Shown here: positions 54,844 to 63,040 of the stretch, piece after piece
How the letters are laid out: every line of letters starts with the position of its first letter
Position numbering within the stretch: the stretch's first letter is position 1
Assembly (NCBI RefSeq): GCF_026967925.1
Contig: NZ_JAPVBI010000003.1
Location: 189,070 to 253,069 of the forward strand
From: Modestobacter sp. VKM Ac-2985
GTDB lineage: Bacteria; Actinomycetota; Actinomycetes; Mycobacteriales; Geodermatophilaceae
Reading direction: 5' to 3'
DNA: 64,000 bases
Notes under the pieces: generated by a model
Databases searched by the model: none
Seen by the model: the letters and a program-made list of their open reading frames with translations, nothing else
What the model was told of the DNA's origin: nothing
Made by a program: the position numbers and the translations under genes

Positions 54844-54855
54844 ACGAGTACTCGT
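54844..54855. repeat. Perfect 12-bp palindrome between convergent genes
   Basis: acgagtactcgt reads the same on both strands. It lies 83 bp after the ABC permease stop and 13 bp from the end of the convergent MFS gene. Without arms and loop it is not a typical terminator; a protein-binding site is possible. Confidence 0.3.
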
Positions 54856-54868
54856 GGCGCACCGGGTG

Positions 54869-56038
54869 TCACGGTTCGGTGCTGCTGACGATCCCCCGTC
54901 CGGAGGACCCGTGCAGCATCAACGCCACCCCGCTGAGCAGTGACAGCGCGCCGGTGAGGACGAGCAGCGTCCCCAGCCCCAGGCTGGGGATGACCGCACC
55001 GGCGACGGCGGGTGCTGCGACCGAGATGACGGCTCCCACGACCAGACACCCGGTGAACGCCGTGCCTGCCCGGTCGGGCACCAGCTCGGCGGTCCAGACC
55101 GCGAGCACCGCCGACCCGGTCATGTACCCCACGCCGAAGACGCATGCCGAGACCGCCGTCGCGACCAGGGAGTCGCCGGCCAGCCCGAGCAGGGCCAGCG
55201 CAGCAGCCACCGCCACCAGGCACAGCGCCGCCACCCTGCTGCTGCCCAGTCGCTGCGCGACGGCCCCGGTCGCCACAGCGACCACGCCGGTGAGGCCGAT
55301 GGCCGCGTAGAGGGCAGGGACGGCTGCCGCGGGGAGGCCGTCCCGCTGGAGGACGTCCGCGGCGTAGGTGAAGTAGATGACGATGGCCGCGAAGTAGACG
55401 AGGGAGTAGGCGGCCGGGACCCGCAGCTCTCTCACCAGGGACGAGGCGCCGCGCCGCCCGTCCGGGCGTGGCGCCGGCCTGGTGCTCGGGACCAGCCGGA
55501 GGTTCAGCACGGCCGCAGCCACGGCGGCGAGGGCGATGCCGCCCCAGACCAGGCGCCACGAGCCCAGTGCGGCGAGGGCGGCCAGACCCCCCAACGCGAC
55601 CAGTCCGCCGCTGGTGCCGGTCGTGATGATCGCCAACGCCCGCGACTGCTGCCGCTGGCCCACCGTCCGCGTCACGATGTCGGAGTAGGGCGCCCAGACC
55701 CAGCCGCCCGCGCTGCCGGCCAGGACGGCACCGACGGCGAGCAACCAAGGGGACTGCGCGACCGTGACGATCACCGCCCCGAGCGCGCCGCAGACCCCGC
55801 CCACGGTCGTCGGGGCGCGGGCGCCGCGGCGAGTGGCGAGCGGCCCGGTGAGCAGCAGGCCCGCCAGGTAGCCGGCGAACGTGGCGCTGGCGACCAGGCC
55901 GAGCACCAGCTCGGACAACCCCAGCTCCCGCCGGATGTCGGGCAGTGTCAGGCCGTAGGCGTACCGGGCCATGCCGAAGGCGACCCCGACCACGGCCGCG
56001 CCGGCCAGGCCCACCCGAGCAGCTGGGGACAACGTCAT
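54869..56038 (-). CDS. MFS transporter, YbfB/YjiJ-like
   Basis: A 389-residue major facilitator with about 12 hydrophobic segments. The start VGLAGAAVVGVAFGMARYAY is characteristic of YbfB/YjiJ-type carriers (GxxxxGxARYxY). The first-half loop motif is GPLATRRGARAP. A positively charged central loop separates the two six-helix halves. The substrate is unknown. The ATG follows GGAGGG. It is a single gene, convergent to the ABC exporter. Confidence 0.85.
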   Translation of the reverse strand: MTLSPAARVGLAGAAVVGVAFGMARYAYGLTLPDIRRELGLSELVLGLVASATFAGYLAGLLLTGPLATRRGARAPTTVGGVCGALGAVIVTVAQSPWLLAVGAVLAGSAGGWVWAPYSDIVTRTVGQRQQSRALAIITTGTSGGLVALGGLAALAALGSWRLVWGGIALAAVAAAVLNLRLVPSTRPAPRPDGRRGASSLVRELRVPAAYSLVYFAAIVIYFTYAADVLQRDGLPAAAVPALYAAIGLTGVVAVATGAVAQRLGSSRVAALCLVAVAAALALLGLAGDSLVATAVSACVFGVGYMTGSAVLAVWTAELVPDRAGTAFTGCLVVGAVISVAAPAVAGAVIPSLGLGTLLVLTGALSLLSGVALMLHGSSGRGIVSSTEP

Positions 56039-56188
56039 GGACCCTCCTCGGATGCGGGATGCACGGGCGCCGCTTCCTGGCTCAGCGAGGTCGGCGTCGC
56101 ACTGCGCTCAGCCTGACCGCTGCGGCGCGCTGCGGCCGTGGGCCTCCGGGGGGCACGTCACCTCTCCTCCGTGGCATCCGGCGTCCGG

Positions 56189-57655
56189 TCAGCTGCCCGG
56201 CTCGCTGGGCAGGGCCCCGCGGGCGACCGCCTGGACCAGCGTCTCGTGGTCCCGCTCCGTCTGGTCGGCGTACGCCCGGGCGAACCGGCACAGCGCCACG
56301 TCGACCTTGTCGGCCTTCCCCAGGTAACCGGCGATCATCGACGCGCCGCTGGTCCGGGCGTGCCCCTTGGCCAGCAGCCGGCCGCACACCCCCGCGTAGT
56401 CGCTCAGCGCGGCCGCGTCCAGGGAGTCGATCGCGATGGTGCCCTTCATGTTCCTGAACTGGCGGACGTAGTACTGCCGGGACCCGATCGTCGTCCAGCC
56501 CAGCAGCGGGTCGCTGACCGTCTGCAACGCCTGCTGGTACTCCACCACCCGCTGCCCCTGATGGGCGTGCCAGGCCGACTCGCCGTGCACGTGCTCGGCC
56601 ACCACCGACCGGCGGGCCTGCTTCAGCTGCAGGAAGACCACGTCGTCGGGGCTGCTCCCCTCGCACAGCGCCACGTAGGCGCGCAGCCCCACGCTGCCCA
56701 CCCCGACCACCTTGTGCGCGACGTCGACGAGCGTGTAGCCGCTGAGGACCCGTCGCCAGTGGGACGGCAGCGTCTCGACGTAGCCGTCCAGCCCGTCGGC
56801 CACCGCGGCGGTCTCGTCCGGGTCGAGCCGGGTGATCAGCGGGGGCTCCTCGACGATCCGCCGTCCCTCCTCCCGCTCCTCGGTGAACCGGGGCAGCGCC
56901 CGGTCGCTCACCCGTTTGCGGGCCCGCCGTGCGGCGCGCTCGATCTCCTTCTGCAGCGACTCCTCCCCCACCGTGGTGTGCAGCCCGGTGACGTCCAGCC
57001 GCTCGAACGACCGCGCCAGCAGCGGCTCCCCGGCCAGCCGGCGCACGTGCTCCCGGTAGCGGCGTCCCATGGACGCGACCGCGTCCTCGCACTGCTCCTC
57101 GGTGGCCGAGTTCTGCCGGCCGGCCACCCAGACGCTCGCCGCCAGCCGGCGGAGGTCCCACTCCCAGCCGCCCGGGTGCGCTTCGTCGAAGTCGTTGAGG
57201 TCGATGACCAGGTCGCGCTCCGGAGAGGCGTAGAAGCCGAAGTTGCCCAGGTGGGCGTCCCCGCAGATGACCGGCCGGATCCCGGTGGCCGGGAGACCGG
57301 CGAGGTCGGCGGCCATCACCACCGCCGTCCCGCGCAGGAAGCCGTAGGGGGAGGCGGCCATCCGGGCCACCCGCACGGGGACGAGCCGCTCCACGCGCCC
57401 GACGTGGGACGCCCGGATCTGGTCGACGACGTCGGGCCGGTCGACCGGCGCAGCCCACTGCCCGAGCGCGGACCGGGGCACCTGCTTGCGCAACGACCGC
57501 CCGAGGGCGTACCGCTCCGCGCGGGGTGTGGCGCGACGACGCAGCGAGCCGTAGCCCTCGCCGTCGGCTGCCGTGAGCACGACGTGCCCGTTCTCTCGTT
57601 CACCCGCCACGGGGCACCCCAGACAGTCGACGGACGGTTCTCGGCCTCGGTGCAT
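56189..57655 (-). CDS. DUF2252 protein
   Basis: A 488-residue soluble protein with the DUF2252 landmarks: MAASPYGFLRGTAVVMAADL, ICGDAHLGNFGFYASPERDL, VIDLNDFDEAHPGGWEWDLR and, late, YYVRQFRNMKGTIAIDSLDA. The GDxHxxN and DxNDFDE motifs resemble the catalytic and metal-binding residues of aminoglycoside- and choline-kinase-like folds, so small-molecule or protein phosphorylation is plausible but unproven. The ATG at 57655 is preferred because AGGAG lies 5 nt upstream. It is divergent from the antiporter gene across 145 bp. Confidence 0.85.
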   Translation of the reverse strand: MHRGREPSVDCLGCPVAGERENGHVVLTAADGEGYGSLRRRATPRAERYALGRSLRKQVPRSALGQWAAPVDRPDVVDQIRASHVGRVERLVPVRVARMAASPYGFLRGTAVVMAADLAGLPATGIRPVICGDAHLGNFGFYASPERDLVIDLNDFDEAHPGGWEWDLRRLAASVWVAGRQNSATEEQCEDAVASMGRRYREHVRRLAGEPLLARSFERLDVTGLHTTVGEESLQKEIERAARRARKRVSDRALPRFTEEREEGRRIVEEPPLITRLDPDETAAVADGLDGYVETLPSHWRRVLSGYTLVDVAHKVVGVGSVGLRAYVALCEGSSPDDVVFLQLKQARRSVVAEHVHGESAWHAHQGQRVVEYQQALQTVSDPLLGWTTIGSRQYYVRQFRNMKGTIAIDSLDAAALSDYAGVCGRLLAKGHARTSGASMIAGYLGKADKVDVALCRFARAYADQTERDHETLVQAVARGALPSEPGS

Positions 57656-57800
57656 CCTGCCTCCTGCACCCTGCGACCGCGCGGCCGTCCGGGCCCGGGG
57701 ACCGCACGACCGGGCGGCCGATGGGAGCGCGATCGGACGAGCCGCTGCCATCATCGGCTGCGCGCCACGGCTCCGGCCGTGGGACCGAGGGGAGGCGCCG

Positions 57801-58991
57801 GTGGACGACGCCGTGTCGATCGACACGCTCGCCGCCGTGGCCGCCGTCGCCCTGCTCGCGGCGCTGCTGGTGGGGCTGCTGCCCCGGCTGCCCGTTCCGC
57901 AGGTGGTGCTGCTGCTGGCCGGCGGCGTCGTCCTCGGCCCGGACGTCCTGGGCCTCGGGTCGGCCGCGGACGTGCGGGTGCTCGCCGACGTCGGCCTGGG
58001 GTTCGTCTTCCTGCTGGCCGGCTACGAGATCGACCTGCGCCTGTTCCGCGAGGACGCCGGCCGACGTGCGCTCGCCTCGTGGGCGGTCTCCTTCGGTCTG
58101 GCCGCCGGCGTGGTGGCGGTGCTCCGTGCGGCGGGGCTCGTCGAGGCGCTCCTCCCGGTGGCGCTGGGGCTGACCACCACGGCGCTGGGGACGCTGCTGC
58201 CCGTGCTCCGGGAGGCCGGGCTGCTCCGCGGCCGCCTGGGCCGGCACCTGCTGGCGACCGGTGGCGTCGGTGAACTGCTGCCGGTGCTGGTCATCGCGGT
58301 CTTCCTGGGCAGCCAGGGACGGGGCGCAGCGCTCGTCTCCCTCCTCGGCGTCGCCGTCCTCGCGGTCGCGCTCGGGTTGCTGCGGCACGGGGTCCGGGAG
58401 GGCAGCCGGCTGGCCGACGTCATCCGGGCCGGTCAGCACGAGACCGCCCAGATCACCCTGCGCGCCACGCTGCTGCTGCTGCTCGTGCTGGTCGCGGTCA
58501 CCGACCGGTTCCACCTGGACGCGGTCCTCGGTGCGTTCCTCGCCGGCCTGGTGCTCCGGCAGTGGGTGGGCACCGCCGCACCCGTCCTGGAGTCGAAGCT
58601 GGACGCCGTCGGCTACGGGTTCTTCGTGCCGCTGTTCTTCGTCTACTCGGGGATGGGCCTGGACCTGGCCGCGATCGCCCAGGCGCCGCTGCAGCTGCTG
58701 CTGTTCCTCGTCCTGATGCTGGTCGTCCGCGGGGGGCCGGTCCTGCTGGTCTACCGCGGGGTGCTCCCCCGCCGCGAGCGGTGGCAGACGGCCCTGGTCA
58801 GCGCCACCGCGCTGCCGGTCCTGGTCGCGCTCACCGAGATCGCCGTGCGCAGCGGCACGATGACCACCGAGGACGCCGCCGCCCTCGTCGGGGCCGGGGT
58901 GGTCACCGTGCTGGTGCTGCCGGCCCTGGCCGTGGTGCTGGGCCGCCGCCCGGTCGAGCCGGCCGGCGATCCGGTCAGCCCGGCCCGGTGA
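57801..58991 (+). CDS. CPA2-type cation/proton antiporter
   Basis: A 396-residue membrane antiporter with about 12 hydrophobic segments. It begins LPVPQVVLLLAGGVVLGPDV, then ADVGLGFVFLLAGYEIDLRL, the typical CPA2/KefB first third. The core region is VTDRFHLDAVLGAFLAGLVL and the last third GYGFFVPLFFVYSGMGLDLA. No nucleotide-binding (TrkA_N) domain follows, so control by NAD(H) is unlikely within this chain. It should exchange Na+ or K+ for H+. The GTG at 57801 has GGGGAGG upstream. The following membrane gene starts eight bases after the stop and is probably co-transcribed. Confidence 0.85.
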   Translation: MDDAVSIDTLAAVAAVALLAALLVGLLPRLPVPQVVLLLAGGVVLGPDVLGLGSAADVRVLADVGLGFVFLLAGYEIDLRLFREDAGRRALASWAVSFGLAAGVVAVLRAAGLVEALLPVALGLTTTALGTLLPVLREAGLLRGRLGRHLLATGGVGELLPVLVIAVFLGSQGRGAALVSLLGVAVLAVALGLLRHGVREGSRLADVIRAGQHETAQITLRATLLLLLVLVAVTDRFHLDAVLGAFLAGLVLRQWVGTAAPVLESKLDAVGYGFFVPLFFVYSGMGLDLAAIAQAPLQLLLFLVLMLVVRGGPVLLVYRGVLPRRERWQTALVSATALPVLVALTEIAVRSGTMTTEDAAALVGAGVVTVLVLPALAVVLGRRPVEPAGDPVSPAR

Positions 58992-58998
58992 CCCGCCC

Positions 58999-59748
58999 GT
59001 GACCTGGGAACCGGAGCTGCTGCCGGCGCTCACCGGGCGGCGCGAGCTCGTCGGGTGGCTGCTGCTCGGGTTCCTGGTGACCTTCCTGCTGGCCCGGTTC
59101 GTCACGCACGCGATCCGCAGCGGCCGGGGCCCCTTCCGCGACGCGGGCGTGGGCGGCGTGCACGTCCACCACGTGGTGTACGGGATCTTCCTGCTGCTGC
59201 TCACCGGGACGGTGGAGTTCGCCTATCGCCCGGACGGTGCGTGGGGCGACCTGCTCGCCGTCCTCTTCGGAGCCGGGGCGGCGCTCACCCTCGACGAGTT
59301 CGCGCTGTGGCTGCACCTGCAGGACGTGTACTGGTCGCGGGAGGGCCGCAGTTCGGTCGACGCCGTGCTGATCGCTGCCGTCGTCGGGGTGCTGCTCCTC
59401 ATCGGCGCCAACCCGTTCGACGCCGACGAGTCGCGGGGTGAAGGCGTCCTGACGCTGACCGTCCTGGTCAACCTCTGTTTCGCCGTCGTCGCGATCCTGA
59501 AGGGCCGGGTGGTGCTGGGCGTCGTGGGCGTGTTCGTGCCGCTCGTCGCTGCCGTCGCGTCCGTGCGCCTGGCGCGACCGGCCAGCCCCTGGGCGCGCCG
59601 TCGGTACCGCCCGGGCAGCCGCCGCGCGGCCCGCGCGCGGCGCCGCTTCCCGCCCGGCCGGCGCAACCACTGGGACGCGCTGGTCGACCTCTTCGCCGCG
59701 GTGCCGCCCGTCCCGCCGTCCCCGGCCCGGGAAGGCAGGGCGCTCTGA
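58999..59748 (+). CDS. Integral membrane protein with HVHH motif
   Basis: A 249-residue membrane protein with six or seven hydrophobic segments. Conserved-looking features are the polar VGGVHVHHVVYGIFLLLLTG, ALTLDEFALWLHLQDVYWSR and a basic, disordered C-terminus. Clustered His next to a Gly-containing helix and the DEFALW-H set suggest metal or haem contact, but I do not recognise a family. It lies just after the antiporter gene in the same direction; the GTG at 58999 is the only good start. Confidence 0.65.
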   Translation: MTWEPELLPALTGRRELVGWLLLGFLVTFLLARFVTHAIRSGRGPFRDAGVGGVHVHHVVYGIFLLLLTGTVEFAYRPDGAWGDLLAVLFGAGAALTLDEFALWLHLQDVYWSREGRSSVDAVLIAAVVGVLLLIGANPFDADESRGEGVLTLTVLVNLCFAVVAILKGRVVLGVVGVFVPLVAAVASVRLARPASPWARRRYRPGSRRAARARRRFPPGRRNHWDALVDLFAAVPPVPPSPAREGRAL

Positions 59749-59826
59749 GCCGAACGCCTGGGGCGCGACCCCAGGAACGGCGCCCACCGGGTGCGCGACC
59801 CGATCGGATCGGGCAACGCCGCCCGG

Positions 59827-60413
59827 TCAGCGCCAGACGGTCAGCGTCACGCCGAGACTGCCGTCGACGTCGGGGGGTGCGAAGCTCGCGAGGACGAGGG
59901 CACCGGCGTCGGTCGTCAGGCAGACGACCGCCCCGCGCGAGAGCTGGTCGGCGGTCACCAGGCGGTCGGACCTGGTCTGCAGCGCCGCCGTGCAGCCGGC
60001 CTCGTCGGTCTCCGCCGGGACGATCGCGTTCCGGACCCCGTTGAGGCTCACCACGCCGTTCCACACCAGGTCCGACCCGGTGAGCCCGCTGTCGCCCTGG
60101 ATCCCGGCGTCGACGTCGAGGTGGTCCCCGGCCAGCAGCCGGACCGACGAGCTGTCCGCCGGGCGGCCGTCGGCCGGGCCGCCTGGTCCGGGCCGGAGGA
60201 GCTCTCGCCGGAGGACGCAGGTGCCGGGTCCGGGTCGCCGTCCCCGGCTCGGTCGGCCGCCGCGGTACCGCTGTCGGCCACCGCCTCGTCGCTGCCGTCC
60301 CGGTCCTGGCCGAGGAACAGCGCACCGGCCGCGACCAGCGCCGTGACGAGCGCCGCGAGGCCGGTCAGGACCCCCGGCAGCGTGGTCCAGAACGACGGCC
60401 GCCCCTCGGACAT
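59827..60413 (-). pseudogene. Membrane-anchored exported protein with frameshift
   Basis: The N-terminal part (MSEGRPSFWTTLPGVLTGLA, one helix to GALFLGQ, then an acidic linker PDPAPASSGESSSGPDQ) is in one frame. The C-terminal domain (VRLLAGDHLDVDAGIQGDSG, then LVWNGVVSLNGVRNAIVPAE, ending LGVTLTVWR) is in another. They fit as one protein of about 195 residues if the frame changes between about 60150 and 60185, within the low-complexity linker. Type II membrane topology with an extracytoplasmic beta-domain is likely. The break could be a real frameshift or a base-call error. Family not recognised. Confidence 0.6.
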
Positions 60414-60514
60414 CCCGACCTCCCCGGACTGCCTCGGGCCGACCCGGCGTCACCGTCGCGGCGAGACTCGCAGCGGCAGCGTCACCGGAGCGTCACCGGA
60501 GCCCGGTGCGCCGT

Positions 60515-61162
60515 TCACGACGAGAGGTACCGGATCACCGCCAGCACCCGGCGGTGGTCGTCGTCGCTGAGCGCCAGGTCGAGCTGGTCGTAGATGTGCG
60601 ACGTGTGCTGGACGACCGCCCGCTCGCTGATCGACAGGGTGCGGGCGATCGACGCGTTGGTCCGACCCTCCGACATCAGGGCCAGCACCTGCTGCTGGCG
60701 GGGGGTCAGCCGGTCGAGCGCATCGTGCTGCCCCCGGGCGCGGGCGACCATGAGGCTGATGACCTCGGGGTCGAGGACGGTGCCGCCGGCGGCGATGCGG
60801 TGCAGGTCGTCGGTGAACGTGTCGACGTCGGCGATCCGCTGCTTCAGCAAGTACCCGACGCCCGATGCGCGATCGCCCAGCAGCTCGACGGCGTAGGCCC
60901 GCTGGAGGTGCTGCGACAGCACGAGGACGGCGACCCCGGGGTGCGCCCGGCGGATCTCCAGCGCCGCCCGCAACCCCGCGTCCTGGTGGTCGGGAGGCAT
61001 CCGGATGTCGGTGACGACGAGGTCGGGCACGTGCTCCCCTGTGGTGCGGACCAGCTCGTGGGCGTCACCGACCGCAGCGACGACGTCGAACCCGGCTGCC
61101 TGGAGCACGTGTGTGAGCCCGGTCCGCAGCAGCGCCTCGTCCTCACCGATCACGACCCGCAC
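60515..61162 (-). CDS. NarL/LuxR-type response regulator
   Basis: A 215-residue regulator. The receiver has the acidic pair in VVIGEDEALLRTG, phospho-acceptor Asp52 (VVTDIRMPPDHQ) and Lys in GYLLKQRI. The HTH domain is LTPRQQQVLALMSEGRTNAS, IARTLSISERAVVQHTSHIY. It does not resemble the DosR output helix, so it should recognise another operator. The GTG start overlaps the end of the sensor kinase gene by 13 bp, a clear two-component pair. Confidence 0.88.
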   Translation of the reverse strand: MRVVIGEDEALLRTGLTHVLQAAGFDVVAAVGDAHELVRTTGEHVPDLVVTDIRMPPDHQDAGLRAALEIRRAHPGVAVLVLSQHLQRAYAVELLGDRASGVGYLLKQRIADVDTFTDDLHRIAAGGTVLDPEVISLMVARARGQHDALDRLTPRQQQVLALMSEGRTNASIARTLSISERAVVQHTSHIYDQLDLALSDDDHRRVLAVIRYLSS

Positions 61163-62895
61163 GGCAGCTCCACCCGCAGCTGGGTGCCTCCGCCGGCCGG
61201 GCTGTGGATGCTGAACCGGCCGCCGAGGGCGTCGACCCGATCGGCGAGCCCGTGCAGCCCGGCACCGGCCTGCTGGGTGGCACCGCCGACCCCGTCGTCG
61301 GTCACGCCGATGACCAGCCGCCGCGGCACGTGCTCGAGCGTCACGGTCAACGTCTCGGCCGCGGCGTGCTTGACCGCGTTGGTCAGCGCCTCGGCGACCA
61401 CGAAGTAGGCCGTCCGCTCGACCGTCGCCGGCAGGCGCCCGTCGACCTCGGCCACCGCCAGCCGGGTGGGCAGCGGCATCCGGTCGACCAGGTCCTCGAT
61501 CGCCGCGGTCAGGCCCCGCTCGACGAGGGCAGCCGGCATCAGGGCGTGGACGATCCCCCGGAGTTCCCGGGCGGCACCGTCGATGCCGAGCCGGAGGTGC
61601 GTCGCCGCCTCGGGGAGACGGGCCGCCTGCTCGACGCGGGCCAGCTGTTGTGCCTCCAGCGCCAGCAGGACGAGCTCCACCTGCAGACCGTCGTGCAGGT
61701 CCTGGGCGATCCGCTGCCGCGCCCGGTCGCCGGCGTCCACGAGCCGGGCGCGCGACCGCTGCAGGTCGGCATGGCTGGCCCGCAGCTCGGCGGTCAGCCG
61801 GTCGTGGTCGATGGCGAGGGCCGCCACCTGCCCCACCCGGCGGACCGACTCGGCGTCGTCCACGACCGTCGCGTCGTAGACGATCGCGCCGATCCGTCGC
61901 GACCCGAGCTCGATGTCGACCAGGGCGCGGTGCTCGCCCAGCGCCGAGGCGTCGACGGCGGCGCCGTCGCCGTCCAGGAGGGCGCGCCCGTCGCGCGATG
62001 CGTAGACGACCTGCAGGGATGCGTCCCCGAGGGTGCGGCCGAGGGCATCGGCGAGCAGCGCCGGGGTGGCGGCGGACGACGCCAGCCAGGCGCTGAGCTC
62101 CTGGACGTCGGACGTCCGCGCGAACCCGCCGCGCAGCATCGCCGCCGCGAAGGCGACGGGCACCCCGGCCAGCAGGACGATCTGCACCCCGACCACCTGG
62201 ACGACCGAGAGCCCCGCGGGCGGACCGAGCAGCGGACCGAGCGGGGTCGCCAGGACGGCCAGCGTCCCGTAGCCGTACAGCGGCAGCAGGACCCCGCGGT
62301 GGCCGGGCTCGGCGGTGCGCAGCCGGTCGACTAGCACTCCCGCGGTCACCAGCATGACGAGCATCCCCGCGCCGCGCTGGAGCCAGGTGCCGGCCTGGAG
62401 CAGGTCCGCCCGCTGGCCGACGGCGAGCACGCCGTCCGGGCTGGCGCCGGGGTCGAAGAGGTAGCGCGGGGCCTCGAGGACGAGCGAGACCACGAAGGCC
62501 CCCACCACCGTCAGGCGGGAGGTGCGCGAGCGGAGGCGGCCGGACGGGAAGGCGTGCAGCAGCCACACCGCCACGGCGAGCGGGGTGGTGGCCAGCACGA
62601 CACCCACCGCGACCAGGACCGGCGCCGCGGTGTTGGCGAGCGCGGCCGCGAACCACGACAGCCCCCCGATGACCATGATCGGTCCGGTCCGGTTGCCCGG
62701 CCTGCGCCGCCACGCCACCAGGCCTGCGGCCAGGTGGACGAGCCCCCCGGCCGGGAACGACGCGAGCAGCCACCACGGGGCCGCCCGCTGGTCGGCGAAG
62801 AGCGCCAGCTCGACGCCGGCGACCAGGGCACCGGACGTGCCGATCAGCGCGAGGCTCAGCGTCAGCGGCGACCGCACCTCTCCCCCAGGCGGCAT
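61150..62895 (-). CDS. Membrane sensor histidine kinase, HisKA_3 type
   Basis: A kinase of up to 581 residues. The first ~260 residues hold about seven hydrophobic segments, a GAF-like cytoplasmic region follows, then HisKA_3 with phospho-acceptor His401 (RQRIAQDLHDGLQVEL). The ATPase domain has N-box EALTNAVKHAAAE and G-boxes VTDDGVGGATQQ and GLHGLADRVDALGG. All key residues are present. The start may be the GTG six codons in, which has a GGGGGAGAG right upstream. The signal sensed by the membrane part is unknown. It is divergent from the DacB-type gene. Confidence 0.88.
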   Translation of the reverse strand: MPPGGEVRSPLTLSLALIGTSGALVAGVELALFADQRAAPWWLLASFPAGGLVHLAAGLVAWRRRPGNRTGPIMVIGGLSWFAAALANTAAPVLVAVGVVLATTPLAVAVWLLHAFPSGRLRSRTSRLTVVGAFVVSLVLEAPRYLFDPGASPDGVLAVGQRADLLQAGTWLQRGAGMLVMLVTAGVLVDRLRTAEPGHRGVLLPLYGYGTLAVLATPLGPLLGPPAGLSVVQVVGVQIVLLAGVPVAFAAAMLRGGFARTSDVQELSAWLASSAATPALLADALGRTLGDASLQVVYASRDGRALLDGDGAAVDASALGEHRALVDIELGSRRIGAIVYDATVVDDAESVRRVGQVAALAIDHDRLTAELRASHADLQRSRARLVDAGDRARQRIAQDLHDGLQVELVLLALEAQQLARVEQAARLPEAATHLRLGIDGAARELRGIVHALMPAALVERGLTAAIEDLVDRMPLPTRLAVAEVDGRLPATVERTAYFVVAEALTNAVKHAAAETLTVTLEHVPRRLVIGVTDDGVGGATQQAGAGLHGLADRVDALGGRFSIHSPAGGGTQLRVELPCGS

Positions 62896-62968
62896 CGGGC
62901 CAGCATGGCACCGGCGGGGCAGCCTCGGTGCGGCGTCGCACCGGCCACGACACCTGCGGGCACCCTGT

Positions 62969-63004
62969 ACCCAGGTCCACGTGGGCGGGGGGCACCCAGG
63001 TCCA
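62969..63004. repeat. Direct repeat acccaggtcca, two copies
   Basis: Identical 11-bp copies at 62969-62979 and 62994-63004 are spaced 25 bp apart, between the sensor kinase and the DacB-type gene. Such spacing suits two monomers or dimers bound near one face of DNA. The cognate NarL-type regulator next door is a candidate reader. Confidence 0.4.
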
Positions 63005-63040
63005 TTGCCCGGCGGTCACGGCGTCGCCAGGGTCGCCTGC

